In this document: positions 1 to 9,847 of the stretch, in pieces
Numbering within the stretch: position 1 is the stretch's first letter
How the letters are laid out: each line of letters begins with the position of its first letter
DNA from: Treponema sp. UBA1793
GTDB taxonomy: Bacteria; Spirochaetota; Spirochaetia; Treponematales; Treponemataceae
DNA length: 44,263 nucleotides
Assembly: GCA_002314445.1 (NCBI GenBank)
Contig: DCFX01000097.1
Coordinates: 105,231 to 149,493 of the forward strand
Reading direction: 5' to 3'
Position numbers and translations under genes: made by a program
Notes under the pieces: model-generated
The model's database searches: none
What the model saw: the letters and a program-made list of their open reading frames with translations, nothing else
What the model was told of the DNA's origin: nothing

Positions 1-511
1 TAGAGAACAATATACCCCGCTGCTTGCGGCGGGGGTATTGATTCGGACGCTGCAGCCTGGACGCTTTTTTTCTTGAATTCTGACGGAGTCATTCCCGTTG
101 AACGCCTGAATACATCGTTGAAAGCTGACTTTGAGTTAAATCCGGAGGAAAAACCTATATCAAGAACTGTCGTTCCTTTCATGGATTTATCGGATAACAA
201 TTTCCGGGCTTCGCATACCCGGTATTCATTTACAAACTGATAGAAAGAAATGTTTTGCACGCCAAAAAGAGAAAGGGAGAAAACAGAAAAGGGAAAAATG
301 TGGTTAATACGACAGAAAAATTTGTACAGGAAATAATACCGGTATGAGCAAAAGACTGTAGTATCAAATTAACAATAAAAAATGCTATCCATACAGCCAT
401 CACCACGGCATGCGTCGTTCTATTTTTATGATGGAGCAGCATAAAAAGGAGAAAAAGGCCCTGTGCGATACCGACAGAAAATATAATCGATGTCAGAATA
501 TGTGCATTCAT
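1..511 (-). pseudogene. Broken membrane-bound AraC-family regulator
   Basis: Read on the minus strand, an ATG at 511 opens about 85 codons of very hydrophobic protein (two to three membrane segments) that stop at 230-232. In another frame, from about 270 down to the window edge, lies an AraC-type DNA-binding end: residues FGVQNISFYQFVNEYRV, then a second helix-turn-helix with GFSSGFNSKSAFNDVFRR and TGMTPSEFKKKS. The known architecture is a seven- or eight-helix membrane sensor joined to an AraC domain. Here most of the membrane part is missing and the two ends are out of frame, so I read it as an internal deletion with frameshift. The DNA-binding part runs off the window, so its stop is not seen. 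Its start lies 25 bases downstream of the next AraC gene on the same strand. The alternative is two separate small genes, which is less likely because the AraC part has no start codon of its own. Confidence 0.7.
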
Positions 512-536
512 ACGTTTGAAAAATATACTGTTTTTC

Positions 537-1454
537 TCATTTTTGCAACGGCTGGAAAGGATTTGTCGGTACTACAGGATTGTTTTTCCGTCTGAAGTCA
601 GTAGGTGTCATATGATAGTGCTTTTTGAACAGGCGGCTGTAGTAGTTTATGGAATCAAACCCCGACTGAATTGCGATTTCAGTAACGGTGAACCGGCTTC
701 CGCACAGAAAGCCTGCTGATTTTTCCAGCCGGAGTTTATTTATGTAGCCGGTGAATGTGTCTCCGGTAAGTTCCCGGAATGTTCTGCAGAAATGAGGGAC
801 GGTCACATGAGCCCTGCCGGCAAGAAAATTGACGGCAATATTTTCCGTATAATGTGCATTTATATAGTCCAGGACATTTTCAAACCGTCTGATGCTTTCC
901 GTTTTTATTGACAGCTCCTTCTGGGTCATAATGCGGCAGAGATGGTTTCTTATGAGCAGCGTGATAAGTTCATATATTGAAGCTTTTACGGCAAGTTCAT
1001 ATCCGATCTGCCGGGAGCTGTATTCGGTAATCATTTTTGAAACACAGGCGGAAAAAATTTTATCATCTGTTATAAGATTTGTGAATGTAATTCTGTTTTC
1101 TGCGAGCGGTGTGATGAATTTTGTCTGACACAAATCAATCTGCCTGCTGAACAAAAAAGGCAGATTAATCCGTATAATAAAGAATGCAAGATTATCTGAA
1201 CTGCTTTTCATAAAATGAGGTTCGCAGCTGTTAATAACGACGATGTCTCCTCCTTCTGCTGTAAAACAGTGTCCGGCACAGTCAAGACATGCGTTTCCCG
1301 AGACAAAAGAATATAACTGCATTTCTTCATGCCAGTGCCTGCGGAATATTGTGCCTGCTTTCAAATCGGATTTTAAAAAAATATCGACACCAAACAGACT
1401 GTCTGGCATTTCTTTCGAGTAATATTCATTTTCTGCTAGTATATCCGGTATCAT
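537..1454 (-). CDS. AraC-family transcriptional regulator (cupin + HTH)
   Basis: 305 residues, the usual length for AraC regulators. Residues about 30-120 form a cupin-like sensor with the typical RHWHEEMQLYSFVSG start; residues about 205-300 carry two helix-turn-helix motifs, ending with SGFDSINYYSRLFKKHYHMT-P. It is transcribed away from the DHA2 exporter at 1536, with about 80 bases between the two starts, so control of that exporter is the natural inference. No good Shine-Dalgarno sequence precedes the ATG at 1454, but no better in-frame start covers the cupin domain. The ligand is unknown. Confidence 0.85.
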   Translation of the reverse strand: MIPDILAENEYYSKEMPDSLFGVDIFLKSDLKAGTIFRRHWHEEMQLYSFVSGNACLDCAGHCFTAEGGDIVVINSCEPHFMKSSSDNLAFFIIRINLPFLFSRQIDLCQTKFITPLAENRITFTNLITDDKIFSACVSKMITEYSSRQIGYELAVKASIYELITLLIRNHLCRIMTQKELSIKTESIRRFENVLDYINAHYTENIAVNFLAGRAHVTVPHFCRTFRELTGDTFTGYINKLRLEKSAGFLCGSRFTVTEIAIQSGFDSINYYSRLFKKHYHMTPTDFRRKNNPVVPTNPFQPLQK

Positions 1455-1535
1455 ATCAATACAGTGCTAACGAATATCAATGTGATTGTCGCGTACTGCT
1501 TCTCTTTCCTCTAGTATAAAAAGCAGAGGTACATT

Positions 1536-2975
1536 ATGCAATCAAAAAATATGCCGCATCATGCGGGCATGACACTTTTCGTTGTAGTTGCCATGTCTTT
1601 TCTTGCAACGCTTGATTCAAGTATTGTGAACATAGCTCTTCCTGTTATGGCAGACAGTCTGCATGTTACGCTTTCTTCAATAGAATGGGTTGTCGCAAGC
1701 TACGTTATGGTTATCTGTGCAACGCTGCTTTTTTTCGGGAGGCTCGGTGATATCGCAGGAAAAGCGAATGTGTTCAGATCCGGCACCGTGCTGTTTTTAG
1801 TCGGAACGCTGCTTTGCGGATTCTGCAGATCCTTCGTTATGCTTGTTATCTGCCGTTTTATTCAGGGGCTTGGAGCTGCGGCGTACATGGCTAACAATCA
1901 GGGCATCATAACACAACTGTATCCCGGAGAAGGACGGGGAAAGGCATTGGGAATTCTCGGAGCTGCTGTTGCGCTTGGAACCATGCTGGGGGCACCGGTC
2001 GGCGGATTTATTGTATCGCTTCTGAACTGGAATTTTATTTTTTTCGTAAACGTCCCGATTGGTATTGTCGTTTTTCTTTTCGGCCTGAAATATCTGCCTG
2101 CTGAATCATCCGGGAGAGGCAGCCCGAAACAGCATATCGATGCTGCCGGTTTTCTGTTGCAGTTTTTCGGGACGACACTGCTGTTCGGTGCACTCATAGG
2201 AGCGCAGCAGGCAGGATTCCGGAATCCGTTAATACTTTGCGCATTTTGTCTTTCCTGTATTCTGCTCGCATCGTTTGTCTTTTATGAGTCACACTGTAAA
2301 GAACCTCTGCTTGATCTTTCCCTGTTTTCCAACCGATTGTATTCGGTAAGTCTCCTGTGTGCGTTTATTTCCTTTATCTGCATTGCAGCCTATACGATTC
2401 TTCTTCCGTTTTATTTTGAAGATACGCTCAAGCTTTCTCCGTCAGTATCCGGCATTCTGATGATGACAGCGCCTCTTTTTATTGCGTGTTTATCACCGGT
2501 ATGCGGAGCACTTTCCGACAGGATAGGTTCCGGAATGCTGACAGTTGCGGGACTTCTGGTTATGGCTTCAGCCTTTTTCTGTATGTCGTTTTTTTCCGCC
2601 GGTACGCCTGTCGTGAATTGTGCTGCAGTGCTTGCCCTTATGGCTGTGGGGCAGGCTCTTTTCCAGCCGACGAATAATTCCCTTATCATGTCATCCTGTC
2701 CGGGGACAAAGCTGGGAATAGGCGGAAGCGTCAATTCTCTTATACGCAATTTCGGACAGTATACGGGTATCGTCCTTTCAACGACCTTTCTGTACGGTTT
2801 TATGAGCAGCAGAACAGGATACCGCGTGACTGACTACATTAAGGGCCGCGATGATGTGTTTGTGTACGGTATGAAAAGAGTGTTCTTTATACTGATAGCA
2901 TTATGCATCTGCGGTGCGGTTCTTACCGTATTCCGTGCACTTGAAATGGGGAAACGGAAAATGATCGGAGCATAA
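1536..2975 (+). CDS. DHA2-family MFS drug exporter (EmrB/QacA type)
   Basis: 479 residues with about 14 hydrophobic segments, the size and topology of proton-driven DHA2 multidrug exporters in the inner membrane. Motif D1-like residues LDSSIVNIALP occur in helix 1, motif A-like GRLGDIAGKANVFRSG between helices 2 and 3, motif B-like RFIQGLGAAA in helix 4, and motif C-like GAAVALGTMLGAPVGGFI in helix 5. The start is preceded by an AGAGGT ribosome site 7 bases upstream and a TATAAA box near 1514. The AraC gene in divergent orientation probably regulates it. The substrate cannot be told from the sequence. Confidence 0.9.
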   Translation: MQSKNMPHHAGMTLFVVVAMSFLATLDSSIVNIALPVMADSLHVTLSSIEWVVASYVMVICATLLFFGRLGDIAGKANVFRSGTVLFLVGTLLCGFCRSFVMLVICRFIQGLGAAAYMANNQGIITQLYPGEGRGKALGILGAAVALGTMLGAPVGGFIVSLLNWNFIFFVNVPIGIVVFLFGLKYLPAESSGRGSPKQHIDAAGFLLQFFGTTLLFGALIGAQQAGFRNPLILCAFCLSCILLASFVFYESHCKEPLLDLSLFSNRLYSVSLLCAFISFICIAAYTILLPFYFEDTLKLSPSVSGILMMTAPLFIACLSPVCGALSDRIGSGMLTVAGLLVMASAFFCMSFFSAGTPVVNCAAVLALMAVGQALFQPTNNSLIMSSCPGTKLGIGGSVNSLIRNFGQYTGIVLSTTFLYGFMSSRTGYRVTDYIKGRDDVFVYGMKRVFFILIALCICGAVLTVFRALEMGKRKMIGA

Positions 2976-2992
2976 AAAATTACAATGGTATA

Positions 2993-3120
2993 GGGCATCT
3001 CTAAAAACTCACTTTCAATGACTTTTTAGAGATGCCGCCGAGTTTTAAGTCGTTATAATATCACGACTTAAAACATCGTACTTTCAGAGTTACCTCTAAA
3101 AACTGAAGTTTTTAGAGGTT
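2993..3120. repeat. Three consecutive palindromes after the exporter gene
   Basis: Three hairpins lie head to tail: 2993-3037 (15-bp stem around CTCTAAAAA, then a mismatch and a short inner stem), 3041-3074 (13-bp stem AGTTTTAAGTCGT with its complement), and 3093-3118 (stem CCTCTAAAAACT). The first is nearly identical to 31615-31659; the third, read in reverse, matches 18652-18692 and 28624-28670. None is followed by a clear T run on the plus strand, so simple termination is not obvious, although they sit directly behind the exporter stop codon. Probably copies of a dispersed REP- or MITE-like element. Confidence 0.75.
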
Positions 3121-3189
3121 CCCTATATATATTCCTGTCGGCAGAATGTAATATGCAGACTAATTAATCAAAAATTAATAGAAATAATG

Positions 3190-3217
3190 TTGACACATGA
3201 GTAAATACCGGTACTAT
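3190..3217 (+). promoter_or_regulatory. Predicted sigma-70 promoter of the nuclease locus
   Basis: A consensus TTGACA (3190-3195) is followed after 16 bases by TACTAT (3212-3217, 4 of 6 to TATAAT). It is the best promoter-like sequence ahead of the gene starting at 3365, giving a leader of about 140 bases. The -10 box lies inside the left arm of the inverted repeat at 3201-3251, which suggests repression or control at this site. Confidence 0.5.
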
Positions 3218-3251
3218 GGGAAAATTGAAATTCCATAATACCGGTATTTAC
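3201..3251. promoter_or_regulatory. 19-bp inverted repeat overlapping the promoter (candidate operator)
   Basis: Arms 3201-3219 (GTAAATACCGGTACTATGG) and 3233-3251 are complementary at 18 of 19 positions with a 13-base spacer. Each arm itself contains the palindrome TACCGGTA, so it may hold two dimer sites. There is no T run after it, which argues against a terminator. The remaining DNA to the start codon at 3365 is AT-rich with nothing else recognised. Confidence 0.55.
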
Positions 3252-3364
3252 GTAAAATTAATATAAATATTACTGAAATCTAATAAATTAATATTGGTTG
3301 CAGTGTATAGTCCCTTTCGGATGTTTAATAAATTAGTCTTTAACATTAAAAGGTGAATATATAC

Positions 3365-6079
3365 ATGATTATAAAAAAGTTAAATATTTTTTGGAATGCT
3401 GTTTCTGTATTCTCTGCAGTGTTACTGCTGTCTGTCAGTTCATGTACTCAGCTTTCTTCCGATATAAAGAGCGGTGCTTATACAGTTACAGGCAGCATTT
3501 ATGATAAATCCGGTAATCCTGTTTCGGATGTCAATCTTTTTGTTCAGGATTCAGAGATTGTTTCAGTTACATCTTCGGACGGTTCATACACACTTACTAA
3601 TATGTCTGGAGATACATTAACAATTATTGCCAAAAAAGCAGGATATGCATTTATTCCTTCATATAAAAAGCAGGGAGATTTTGCATCAGGAAATTCTATC
3701 AATGTAAAATCTGCGGCTGATCACGGCGTTGTATCAGGTGCAGATTTTATTGCAGCCGCTTCTGACAGTTTAACCATTTCCGATATTCAGGGATCGGGTG
3801 CGGAAAGTCCGATGGTCGGAACGGCAGTCAGCAGCATTACGGGTGTCGTCACTATGGTCTGTTACAAGACTCCGCATGAAAAATATGACACGACATTAAT
3901 TGACGGTACAACGGGGCCTCAGTGGATTTCTGAAGACGGCTTTTTTATGGAGTCGTTGCCGGAAGATAAAGATTTGTCGGGGAAAAAATCAAACGGAATT
4001 TTTGTTATAACACACGACAATGATTTTACCGTTTCAAAATGGAAATCCGGCTTGCCCACTGATTTGAAGGAAGGCGATGTCGTTACTGTAAACGGTACGG
4101 TCGTTGAAACAGTAAGCGAAGACCGTTTTAATAATTCCGAAGGGTATTTGACGCGAACCGGTATTGACGCTGCCGCAGTCATACATGTTGAACAGAACGG
4201 CAGCAGCAGGACTGCACCTTTTCCCGACGGCGTGTTGCTTACATACAATCAGGCAGCGGCGTCAGCCTGGACCGCAGGACACGAGACGGACGGATACCGC
4301 GAAGCCCGTGTTGTGCCGTTCGATGATACAGATTTGAAAAATGCACAGCAGAACGCAATCGATGTACTTGAAACTGTGGAAGATATGGTTGTCAGGATTG
4401 ATAATCCTCTTGTTACCGGCGGTACGTATTACAATTTGACAGGCATTCTGTCCGACAACGGACTTAAAGACGGTTCGTACGGCAGGACATGGAACAGTAA
4501 ATGGTCGGGAAATGTCCTTGCGGAAAACGATTTTAATGCTGAACTTCTTTTCGTCGATTATCAGGCACCAGACTGGACGACATATGAACCGCTCGCACAG
4601 ATGGGGGATCATCTTGTCGATTCTTCCGGAGCGGCTGTGTTCCGCGGCGTCATGGATTATACGAACGACGGATTGTATATGGCGCGCCCCATCAATCCCG
4701 CTTCGACGCTTACGAGCGTAACAGGAGCAGCGGTTCCCGCACAGGGATGGAATTTCAAAAATGATGCCGTCTGGTATTCAGACAACAGTACTATTCAGTC
4801 CGCCATGGAAACGCAGTCGAATTCTTTAATAAAAAATACAATAAAACCGTGGCGGACGGGAACTACGGCATCAGGTTCATATGATGCCGACAGTAAATTT
4901 ACGCCGGAATGGTCTTCGCCTGTAACAGATACGCATACGCTTACGGTTGCATCGTTTAATCTTGAAAATTATGAAGCGCAGGGCGGCAGTTACGACAAGG
5001 ATAAAGACGTTGCGCTTGTTATAAAAAACAATCTGCTGTATCCGGATGTAATTGTCGTTCTGGAAATGGGAGACGATGTTGAAACTCCTGTAGTATACGA
5101 CAATCAGGCAAACTCGTGGGCAGCGAAAGACGGAATCGTAACGGCTGTCCGGAATTTCAGCGGCATAATAGACGACATTCTTGCAAACGGCGGTCCCCGG
5201 TATGAGTTCCGGCAGATTGATCCGAAAGAACAGGATTCAGGCGGTGCACCCGGAGTAAATATACGCGTCGGTTTCATGTACAATACGGAGCGCGTTCAGT
5301 TTGCGGACCGCGGCCTTATCACAAATTATTATGCAACTACTCACAGCAAAAGCGGCACGCTGCTTAACCAGTCAGAATGGCCGCTGCAAACTCCGGGCGT
5401 AAATGCTTCCATCCTTGCAGATGCTTCGACTGCTCCCTATGAGGACGAGACTGGCGTTCATTTGAGCCAGAGCCCCTCCTATATTCAGTCGTCATATTTT
5501 AATTACAGCCGCCGTCCTCTTGCCGGCGAATTCAGACTTATAAAATCAAAGGATTCGGACGGAAATGTAACCGGTTATGAAACGTTCTTTGTCATAGGCT
5601 GCCACCTCAGCTCAAAGATGGGGGATATGCCGCTGTACGGCAGAATACAGCCGCCTCTGCTCCTTTCGGAAGTGAAACGGAACGGTCAGGGGCAGGTCGT
5701 TAATAATTTTGTCAATAAAATCCTTTCTCTTGATGCCGGTGCGAAAATTGTTGTCGCAGGCGATATGAACGATTTCGCCTGGTCTAATCCGCTCAGGATA
5801 CTTACGGGAGAAGCCGGAGGTCATCCCGTACTATGGAGCCCTGCAGAACAATTCATGCCGGCAGCGGAACAGTTCAGTTATTCCTACGAGGGAAACCTTC
5901 AGCAGATAGATCATATTTATGTTTCCGGATCAATCTATACGAGTATCGCATCGTACGGAGCGTCAGACTGGAAAAGCGTGTGTTTTATTCCCCACATTGA
6001 TTCACCGTTCTGCCGCAACAATCATATTAATCTTTCCGACCACGATCCTGATATCGTCTGCCTGAAAGGAGCATTCTGA
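3365..6079 (+). CDS. Exported endonuclease/exonuclease/phosphatase-family nuclease, lipoprotein (ExeM-like)
   Basis: 904 residues. The ATG at 3365 is chosen over a GTG at 3353 because AGGTGA at 3351-3356 is correctly spaced only for the ATG. A signal peptide ends in a lipobox (LLSVSSC, Cys27). Next come a carboxypeptidase-regulatory-like fold (about 41-95, GSIYDKSGNPVSDVNL), an OB-fold-like region (about 130-270), and the catalytic EEP domain (about 525-900). Visible active-site blocks are ASFNLEN (about 530), VVLEMGDD (about 564, metal-binding Glu), GCHLSSK, AGDMNDF (about 798) and LSDHDPD (about 891). Members of this group degrade extracellular DNA or RNA. The stop overlaps the next start by one base (TGATG). 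Lipidation would hold it on an envelope membrane; surface exposure is inference. Confidence 0.88.
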   Translation: MIIKKLNIFWNAVSVFSAVLLLSVSSCTQLSSDIKSGAYTVTGSIYDKSGNPVSDVNLFVQDSEIVSVTSSDGSYTLTNMSGDTLTIIAKKAGYAFIPSYKKQGDFASGNSINVKSAADHGVVSGADFIAAASDSLTISDIQGSGAESPMVGTAVSSITGVVTMVCYKTPHEKYDTTLIDGTTGPQWISEDGFFMESLPEDKDLSGKKSNGIFVITHDNDFTVSKWKSGLPTDLKEGDVVTVNGTVVETVSEDRFNNSEGYLTRTGIDAAAVIHVEQNGSSRTAPFPDGVLLTYNQAAASAWTAGHETDGYREARVVPFDDTDLKNAQQNAIDVLETVEDMVVRIDNPLVTGGTYYNLTGILSDNGLKDGSYGRTWNSKWSGNVLAENDFNAELLFVDYQAPDWTTYEPLAQMGDHLVDSSGAAVFRGVMDYTNDGLYMARPINPASTLTSVTGAAVPAQGWNFKNDAVWYSDNSTIQSAMETQSNSLIKNTIKPWRTGTTASGSYDADSKFTPEWSSPVTDTHTLTVASFNLENYEAQGGSYDKDKDVALVIKNNLLYPDVIVVLEMGDDVETPVVYDNQANSWAAKDGIVTAVRNFSGIIDDILANGGPRYEFRQIDPKEQDSGGAPGVNIRVGFMYNTERVQFADRGLITNYYATTHSKSGTLLNQSEWPLQTPGVNASILADASTAPYEDETGVHLSQSPSYIQSSYFNYSRRPLAGEFRLIKSKDSDGNVTGYETFFVIGCHLSSKMGDMPLYGRIQPPLLLSEVKRNGQGQVVNNFVNKILSLDAGAKIVVAGDMNDFAWSNPLRILTGEAGGHPVLWSPAEQFMPAAEQFSYSYEGNLQQIDHIYVSGSIYTSIASYGASDWKSVCFIPHIDSPFCRNNHINLSDHDPDIVCLKGAF

Positions 6080-7923
6080 TGAAAAAAATATTTTCTTCAA
6101 ACTGGTTAGTATGTGCTGCTGCGGCTGCATGCATGTTTTTATTATTAATTATTTCCGGCTGCGTTAATACGGCAGATTCCGGCGCCGATGCCGAAATTAC
6201 AGGTTTTGTTTTTTCAGTAAAGGAAAATCAGGATTATCTTTCGCAGGATATTGCAGGTTCCGTGGATACGGGTTCAAGGCTTATAACTGTGAAACTGCCT
6301 GCATCTGTATATGCCGACACGACAGTCCGTGCGGCACTTCGTGCATCGATAGCATACGGCACCGGTACTGTATATGCAGGAGCTGCATCGAATCCTGATT
6401 ATTCAGTAAGTCCCGTTGCTCTTCCTGTAACCACACAAAGCGGAAATTCTGCAACGTATCTTGTAAAGATTGAACGTCAGTACGATACAGCTTCGCAGGG
6501 CTCGCTCCTTTTTACCGAATATTATTCCGGTCTTGCGTATGCGTTTAAAGGTACAAACAACCAGTATGTTGAAATTACAAATATGTCCGCTGCTCCTGTT
6601 GAACTTGGCGGGTGCGAACTGAACAGGCACTGCTGGCAGAACGGTATCAGATATCCTGCACAGGATCAGAGCGTGCAGCTGTCCGGAACACTTGCCTCTG
6701 GTGAATCGCTGGTTATTTATTCAGCAAGAACGACTTTTTCATTCAGCGGAAAGTGTCTCAGCGACGCTTATTTGAATTCCGTAGTTTCGTTCAGCGGAGA
6801 AGACGGACTTACACTGACCAGCGGCGGTATAGTACTTGATGCGCTTGGTCCCGGCGACGGTATCGGAACAGGCTGGAACTGGGGCGCGGCAAAACGCATG
6901 CAGCGGAAAAATTCCGTTACTGCTTACAGCGGCTGGAAAGAATCGGAATGGATAACGTCACTGGCTGCAAATACTGCTTCGGATGCATCCAATGCAGGAT
7001 TCAGGACACCTGCACTTTCCGCGTCTGCAAAAGAAATAACGTATTTCGCTTTTGAAAATCTTGACGACGTTGTGTACGGCACTATTGATACAGCGGATAA
7101 AACTGTCACCGTCAACGTGAAAGAGCAGTATGGAACAGTACTGGAACCCACTGTCAGTACGAACGGCTCGGATATCAGGCTTGCCGATATGAGCAGAATT
7201 ATTTCAGGAAAGACAAGCATTGATTTCAGCAGTGCTGCGGAATCGAATCCGCTGAAACTGTACGTATATGACAATAACGGCACTCCGTGCATATACGGCG
7301 TCATTTTCAATGTTATAAAAGAAACAGTGTATACGCGGACGAATTACGATTTTGACGGCGGCATACAGTCAGTTCTTGAAGCAATAAAGAATGGAGACAC
7401 ATCGTTCAATACGGACGTTACCGGAATCCTTACCTGTAAAAATGTGTACGGCTACAAAACTGCACAGGCGTGTTTTTTCCTGCAGGATAAAAATGCAGGT
7501 CTGTATTTTTATATATCCGACACGGCAGACACGCCGCTTCCCGTTAATGCAATAGCGGGCAATAAAGTAACAGCGCACGTGACAGCAGGGCAAATTTATT
7601 ATGCTATGCCTGAAGTTACGAAAATATCCGCAGCTGAAGTTACAGACTCATCCGTTCACGATATTTATTACGAGACGGACAGGTACAGCGAAGAGGCCTG
7701 TACGGGAAGAATATACGAATATGCAGGAACGATTGAAAAGGGAATGGATTCGTACGCGGTCGGGACATTCTCGGAAACGGAGGGCTTGTATTTTCACGCG
7801 GATTTTGATTTTCAGGAAAAACTTGCAAAAGGAACCTATGGAAGATTCTACGGTCCCGTGCTGTATTCGTATTCGCAGTACCGTATGGAAATTACAGATG
7901 AAAACCAGATTAAATCGGATTAA
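6079..7923 (+). CDS. Lipoprotein with lamin-tail and OB-fold-like domains
   Basis: 614 residues. Signal peptide with lipobox LLIISGC (Cys28). A Dockerin-free, Ig-like region (about 35-135) leads into a lamin-tail domain (about 142-305; FTEYYSG, QYVEITNMS, GTLASGESLVIYS), a fold often attached to secreted nucleases and surface proteins. Residues about 420-600 contain an OB-fold-like segment beginning NYDFDGGIQSVLEAI, also present in the 687-residue protein at 11530. No catalytic residues were recognised, so a binding or scaffolding role beside the nucleases is inferred. It is translationally coupled to the upstream nuclease by a one-base overlap and has its own AAAGGA ribosome site. Confidence 0.75.
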   Translation: MKKIFSSNWLVCAAAAACMFLLLIISGCVNTADSGADAEITGFVFSVKENQDYLSQDIAGSVDTGSRLITVKLPASVYADTTVRAALRASIAYGTGTVYAGAASNPDYSVSPVALPVTTQSGNSATYLVKIERQYDTASQGSLLFTEYYSGLAYAFKGTNNQYVEITNMSAAPVELGGCELNRHCWQNGIRYPAQDQSVQLSGTLASGESLVIYSARTTFSFSGKCLSDAYLNSVVSFSGEDGLTLTSGGIVLDALGPGDGIGTGWNWGAAKRMQRKNSVTAYSGWKESEWITSLAANTASDASNAGFRTPALSASAKEITYFAFENLDDVVYGTIDTADKTVTVNVKEQYGTVLEPTVSTNGSDIRLADMSRIISGKTSIDFSSAAESNPLKLYVYDNNGTPCIYGVIFNVIKETVYTRTNYDFDGGIQSVLEAIKNGDTSFNTDVTGILTCKNVYGYKTAQACFFLQDKNAGLYFYISDTADTPLPVNAIAGNKVTAHVTAGQIYYAMPEVTKISAAEVTDSSVHDIYYETDRYSEEACTGRIYEYAGTIEKGMDSYAVGTFSETEGLYFHADFDFQEKLAKGTYGRFYGPVLYSYSQYRMEITDENQIKSD

Positions 7924-7956
7924 ACAGGCAATACATAAAAAGGAAAGGATTAACAA

Positions 7957-9837
7957 ATGATACTGACAAAGCGAACAGTAGCGGGAATTACGGCTGTCAT
8001 ATGCTGTCTGTTGTCTTTACAGGCGCAGGATACGACGAAAAAATTATTCCCTGATTTTTCATCGACGATTGAAACTTCTTTCGGCGCAATGAACCTTGAC
8101 GGAAATAACGAAAGTGCTGAAATTCCGGGAATTTCAGCCGGCGGTATTGATGCGGATTTGAATTTAAAAATCAAAGGTTCTTTTTCGAGGGCTTCAGAAT
8201 GGAGTGTCGAAAAGGAGAACGGTATTGAACAAAGAAGCGGCATCGGATATGAAGCGGGTCTTTCCGTAAATATGGCGAAACTGTATGAAGCTGCCGCGGA
8301 AAATTCCGGCTATACAACATCTTCCGATACGAATTTCTATTCACTTATTCAGCCGATGATCGACTGGTATGAAACAAACAGGGCCCGTTTCGGCCTTCCG
8401 TATAATCCGTGTAAAACGCCCGACGGAAATCCGTGGCCGACAACTTCATACGGCGGCAGCAAATCAAGATACCGTTTTATTATCGGTGCAACAGTGGAAC
8501 GTCCGGATGATGTTGCCTGGACAACGGCAAAATGGGCGGATGCACAGGCTTTGTATAACGAGATTAAAAATGACATCAGCACAGCCATTGACGAATTGTA
8601 TGCAGGTGATCTTTCAACAGGTGATGTCAGCCAGTTTGTCTATGCAGGGCTTTCTGATGCAGACAAGCGGAGAGCGGAAAATAAACAGAAGGCAATAAAA
8701 GAATTCAAGGATGTTTCTTCCGGCACAGCAGAATCAGCCAGTGCACTTTCAGCAATATCTGAGGCCTGGATTAAAATTACAAACATAGGCCACGCAGCCG
8801 ATGTCCGGCTCGATTTTGCAGGCAGAAAGCTGTCGGCAGGCAATATGATAGTTTCCGACCTTGCAGGAACGTCGTGCAAAGGTTCAGCTCTTGCCGTCAT
8901 GCTCAAGAACGGCCTTGTTCCGGGCCTGGAAGCTGAAGTAATTGCAGGGCTTGCAGGAGGAGAAGCCCAGACACCGGAGAATTACGATACGCAGAGCCTA
9001 GATTACTGGCCGGGAATAAAGTCGGAACTTGCCCTCCGGACATCTGCCCGGTATACAGTTTTTTTTCAGGACATTTCGAGTGAGCTGAGCGTACAGGGAC
9101 AGGGAATATTAACTGATATGCTTGTTGCTTCAAATAACTTTGCAGTAGATGCAGGTATTCGGTGGAACACGTACGGCATTTTGTCCTGCGGAGCCGGTGT
9201 TGAAGGAATGTTTATTAACTGGCGGGATAGAAACGTATACGACTCGGATTACGAAACTTCTTTTTCCGCTGCAGGCGATGCTTCTGCGGGCGCATACGGA
9301 GCAACGCTGAGTGCTGCAGCTTCTTACAAAAATAAACAATTTTCCAGTGCTGTTACTGATTCTTCAGAAGACCGGTTCTACGGAACTTCATGCGATGCCG
9401 ATTATGCATCTGCAAATCTCAATCAGGCTTTCAAATGGGATGCATCCCTGTCGTTCAACCCTCAGTATTTCTGCGGACTGAATATCGTTACGTTGACCGG
9501 CGGTACGACACAGTTTTATTACGGAGACTCACTGCGTATGTACGGCACAGGATTTTTCGTGAACGTTGAAACCGACTTGTACGACATTACCGGTATTCCT
9601 GTTGCACTGTACGGCAAAGCGGATTATTACCGGAATCCTGAACTGACTGAATGGAGCGATATGTCTTCTCTTCCTGACAGGATGTTTATTGATTTTACAA
9701 GCTGGAAAGCGGGACTGATTTTTACACCAGTAAAGGCTGTTGAAATTTCTGTTGAATATGCAAGTAATCCATCTCTTTCAAGACGAAATTCCGAACGCAT
9801 TTCTTCGCTTGTTTGTACCGGAAAAATTTCATTATAA
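7957..9837 (+). CDS. Probable outer-membrane beta-barrel protein, function unknown
   Basis: 626 residues with a cleavable signal peptide (about 1-24, ending SLQAQ). The rest is rich in alternating polar/hydrophobic strands, aromatic residues and Gly/Ser, as in spirochaetal outer-membrane barrels, apart from a more helical insert at about 110-260. There is no lipobox and no recognised enzyme motif. AAGGAAAGG lies 10 bases before the ATG. It sits between nuclease lipoproteins and a 5'-nucleotidase, so a channel for nucleotides or nucleosides is an attractive but unproven role. Confidence 0.6.
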   Translation: MILTKRTVAGITAVICCLLSLQAQDTTKKLFPDFSSTIETSFGAMNLDGNNESAEIPGISAGGIDADLNLKIKGSFSRASEWSVEKENGIEQRSGIGYEAGLSVNMAKLYEAAAENSGYTTSSDTNFYSLIQPMIDWYETNRARFGLPYNPCKTPDGNPWPTTSYGGSKSRYRFIIGATVERPDDVAWTTAKWADAQALYNEIKNDISTAIDELYAGDLSTGDVSQFVYAGLSDADKRRAENKQKAIKEFKDVSSGTAESASALSAISEAWIKITNIGHAADVRLDFAGRKLSAGNMIVSDLAGTSCKGSALAVMLKNGLVPGLEAEVIAGLAGGEAQTPENYDTQSLDYWPGIKSELALRTSARYTVFFQDISSELSVQGQGILTDMLVASNNFAVDAGIRWNTYGILSCGAGVEGMFINWRDRNVYDSDYETSFSAAGDASAGAYGATLSAAASYKNKQFSSAVTDSSEDRFYGTSCDADYASANLNQAFKWDASLSFNPQYFCGLNIVTLTGGTTQFYYGDSLRMYGTGFFVNVETDLYDITGIPVALYGKADYYRNPELTEWSDMSSLPDRMFIDFTSWKAGLIFTPVKAVEISVEYASNPSLSRRNSERISSLVCTGKISL

Positions 9838-9847
9838 GGAACAGGAT

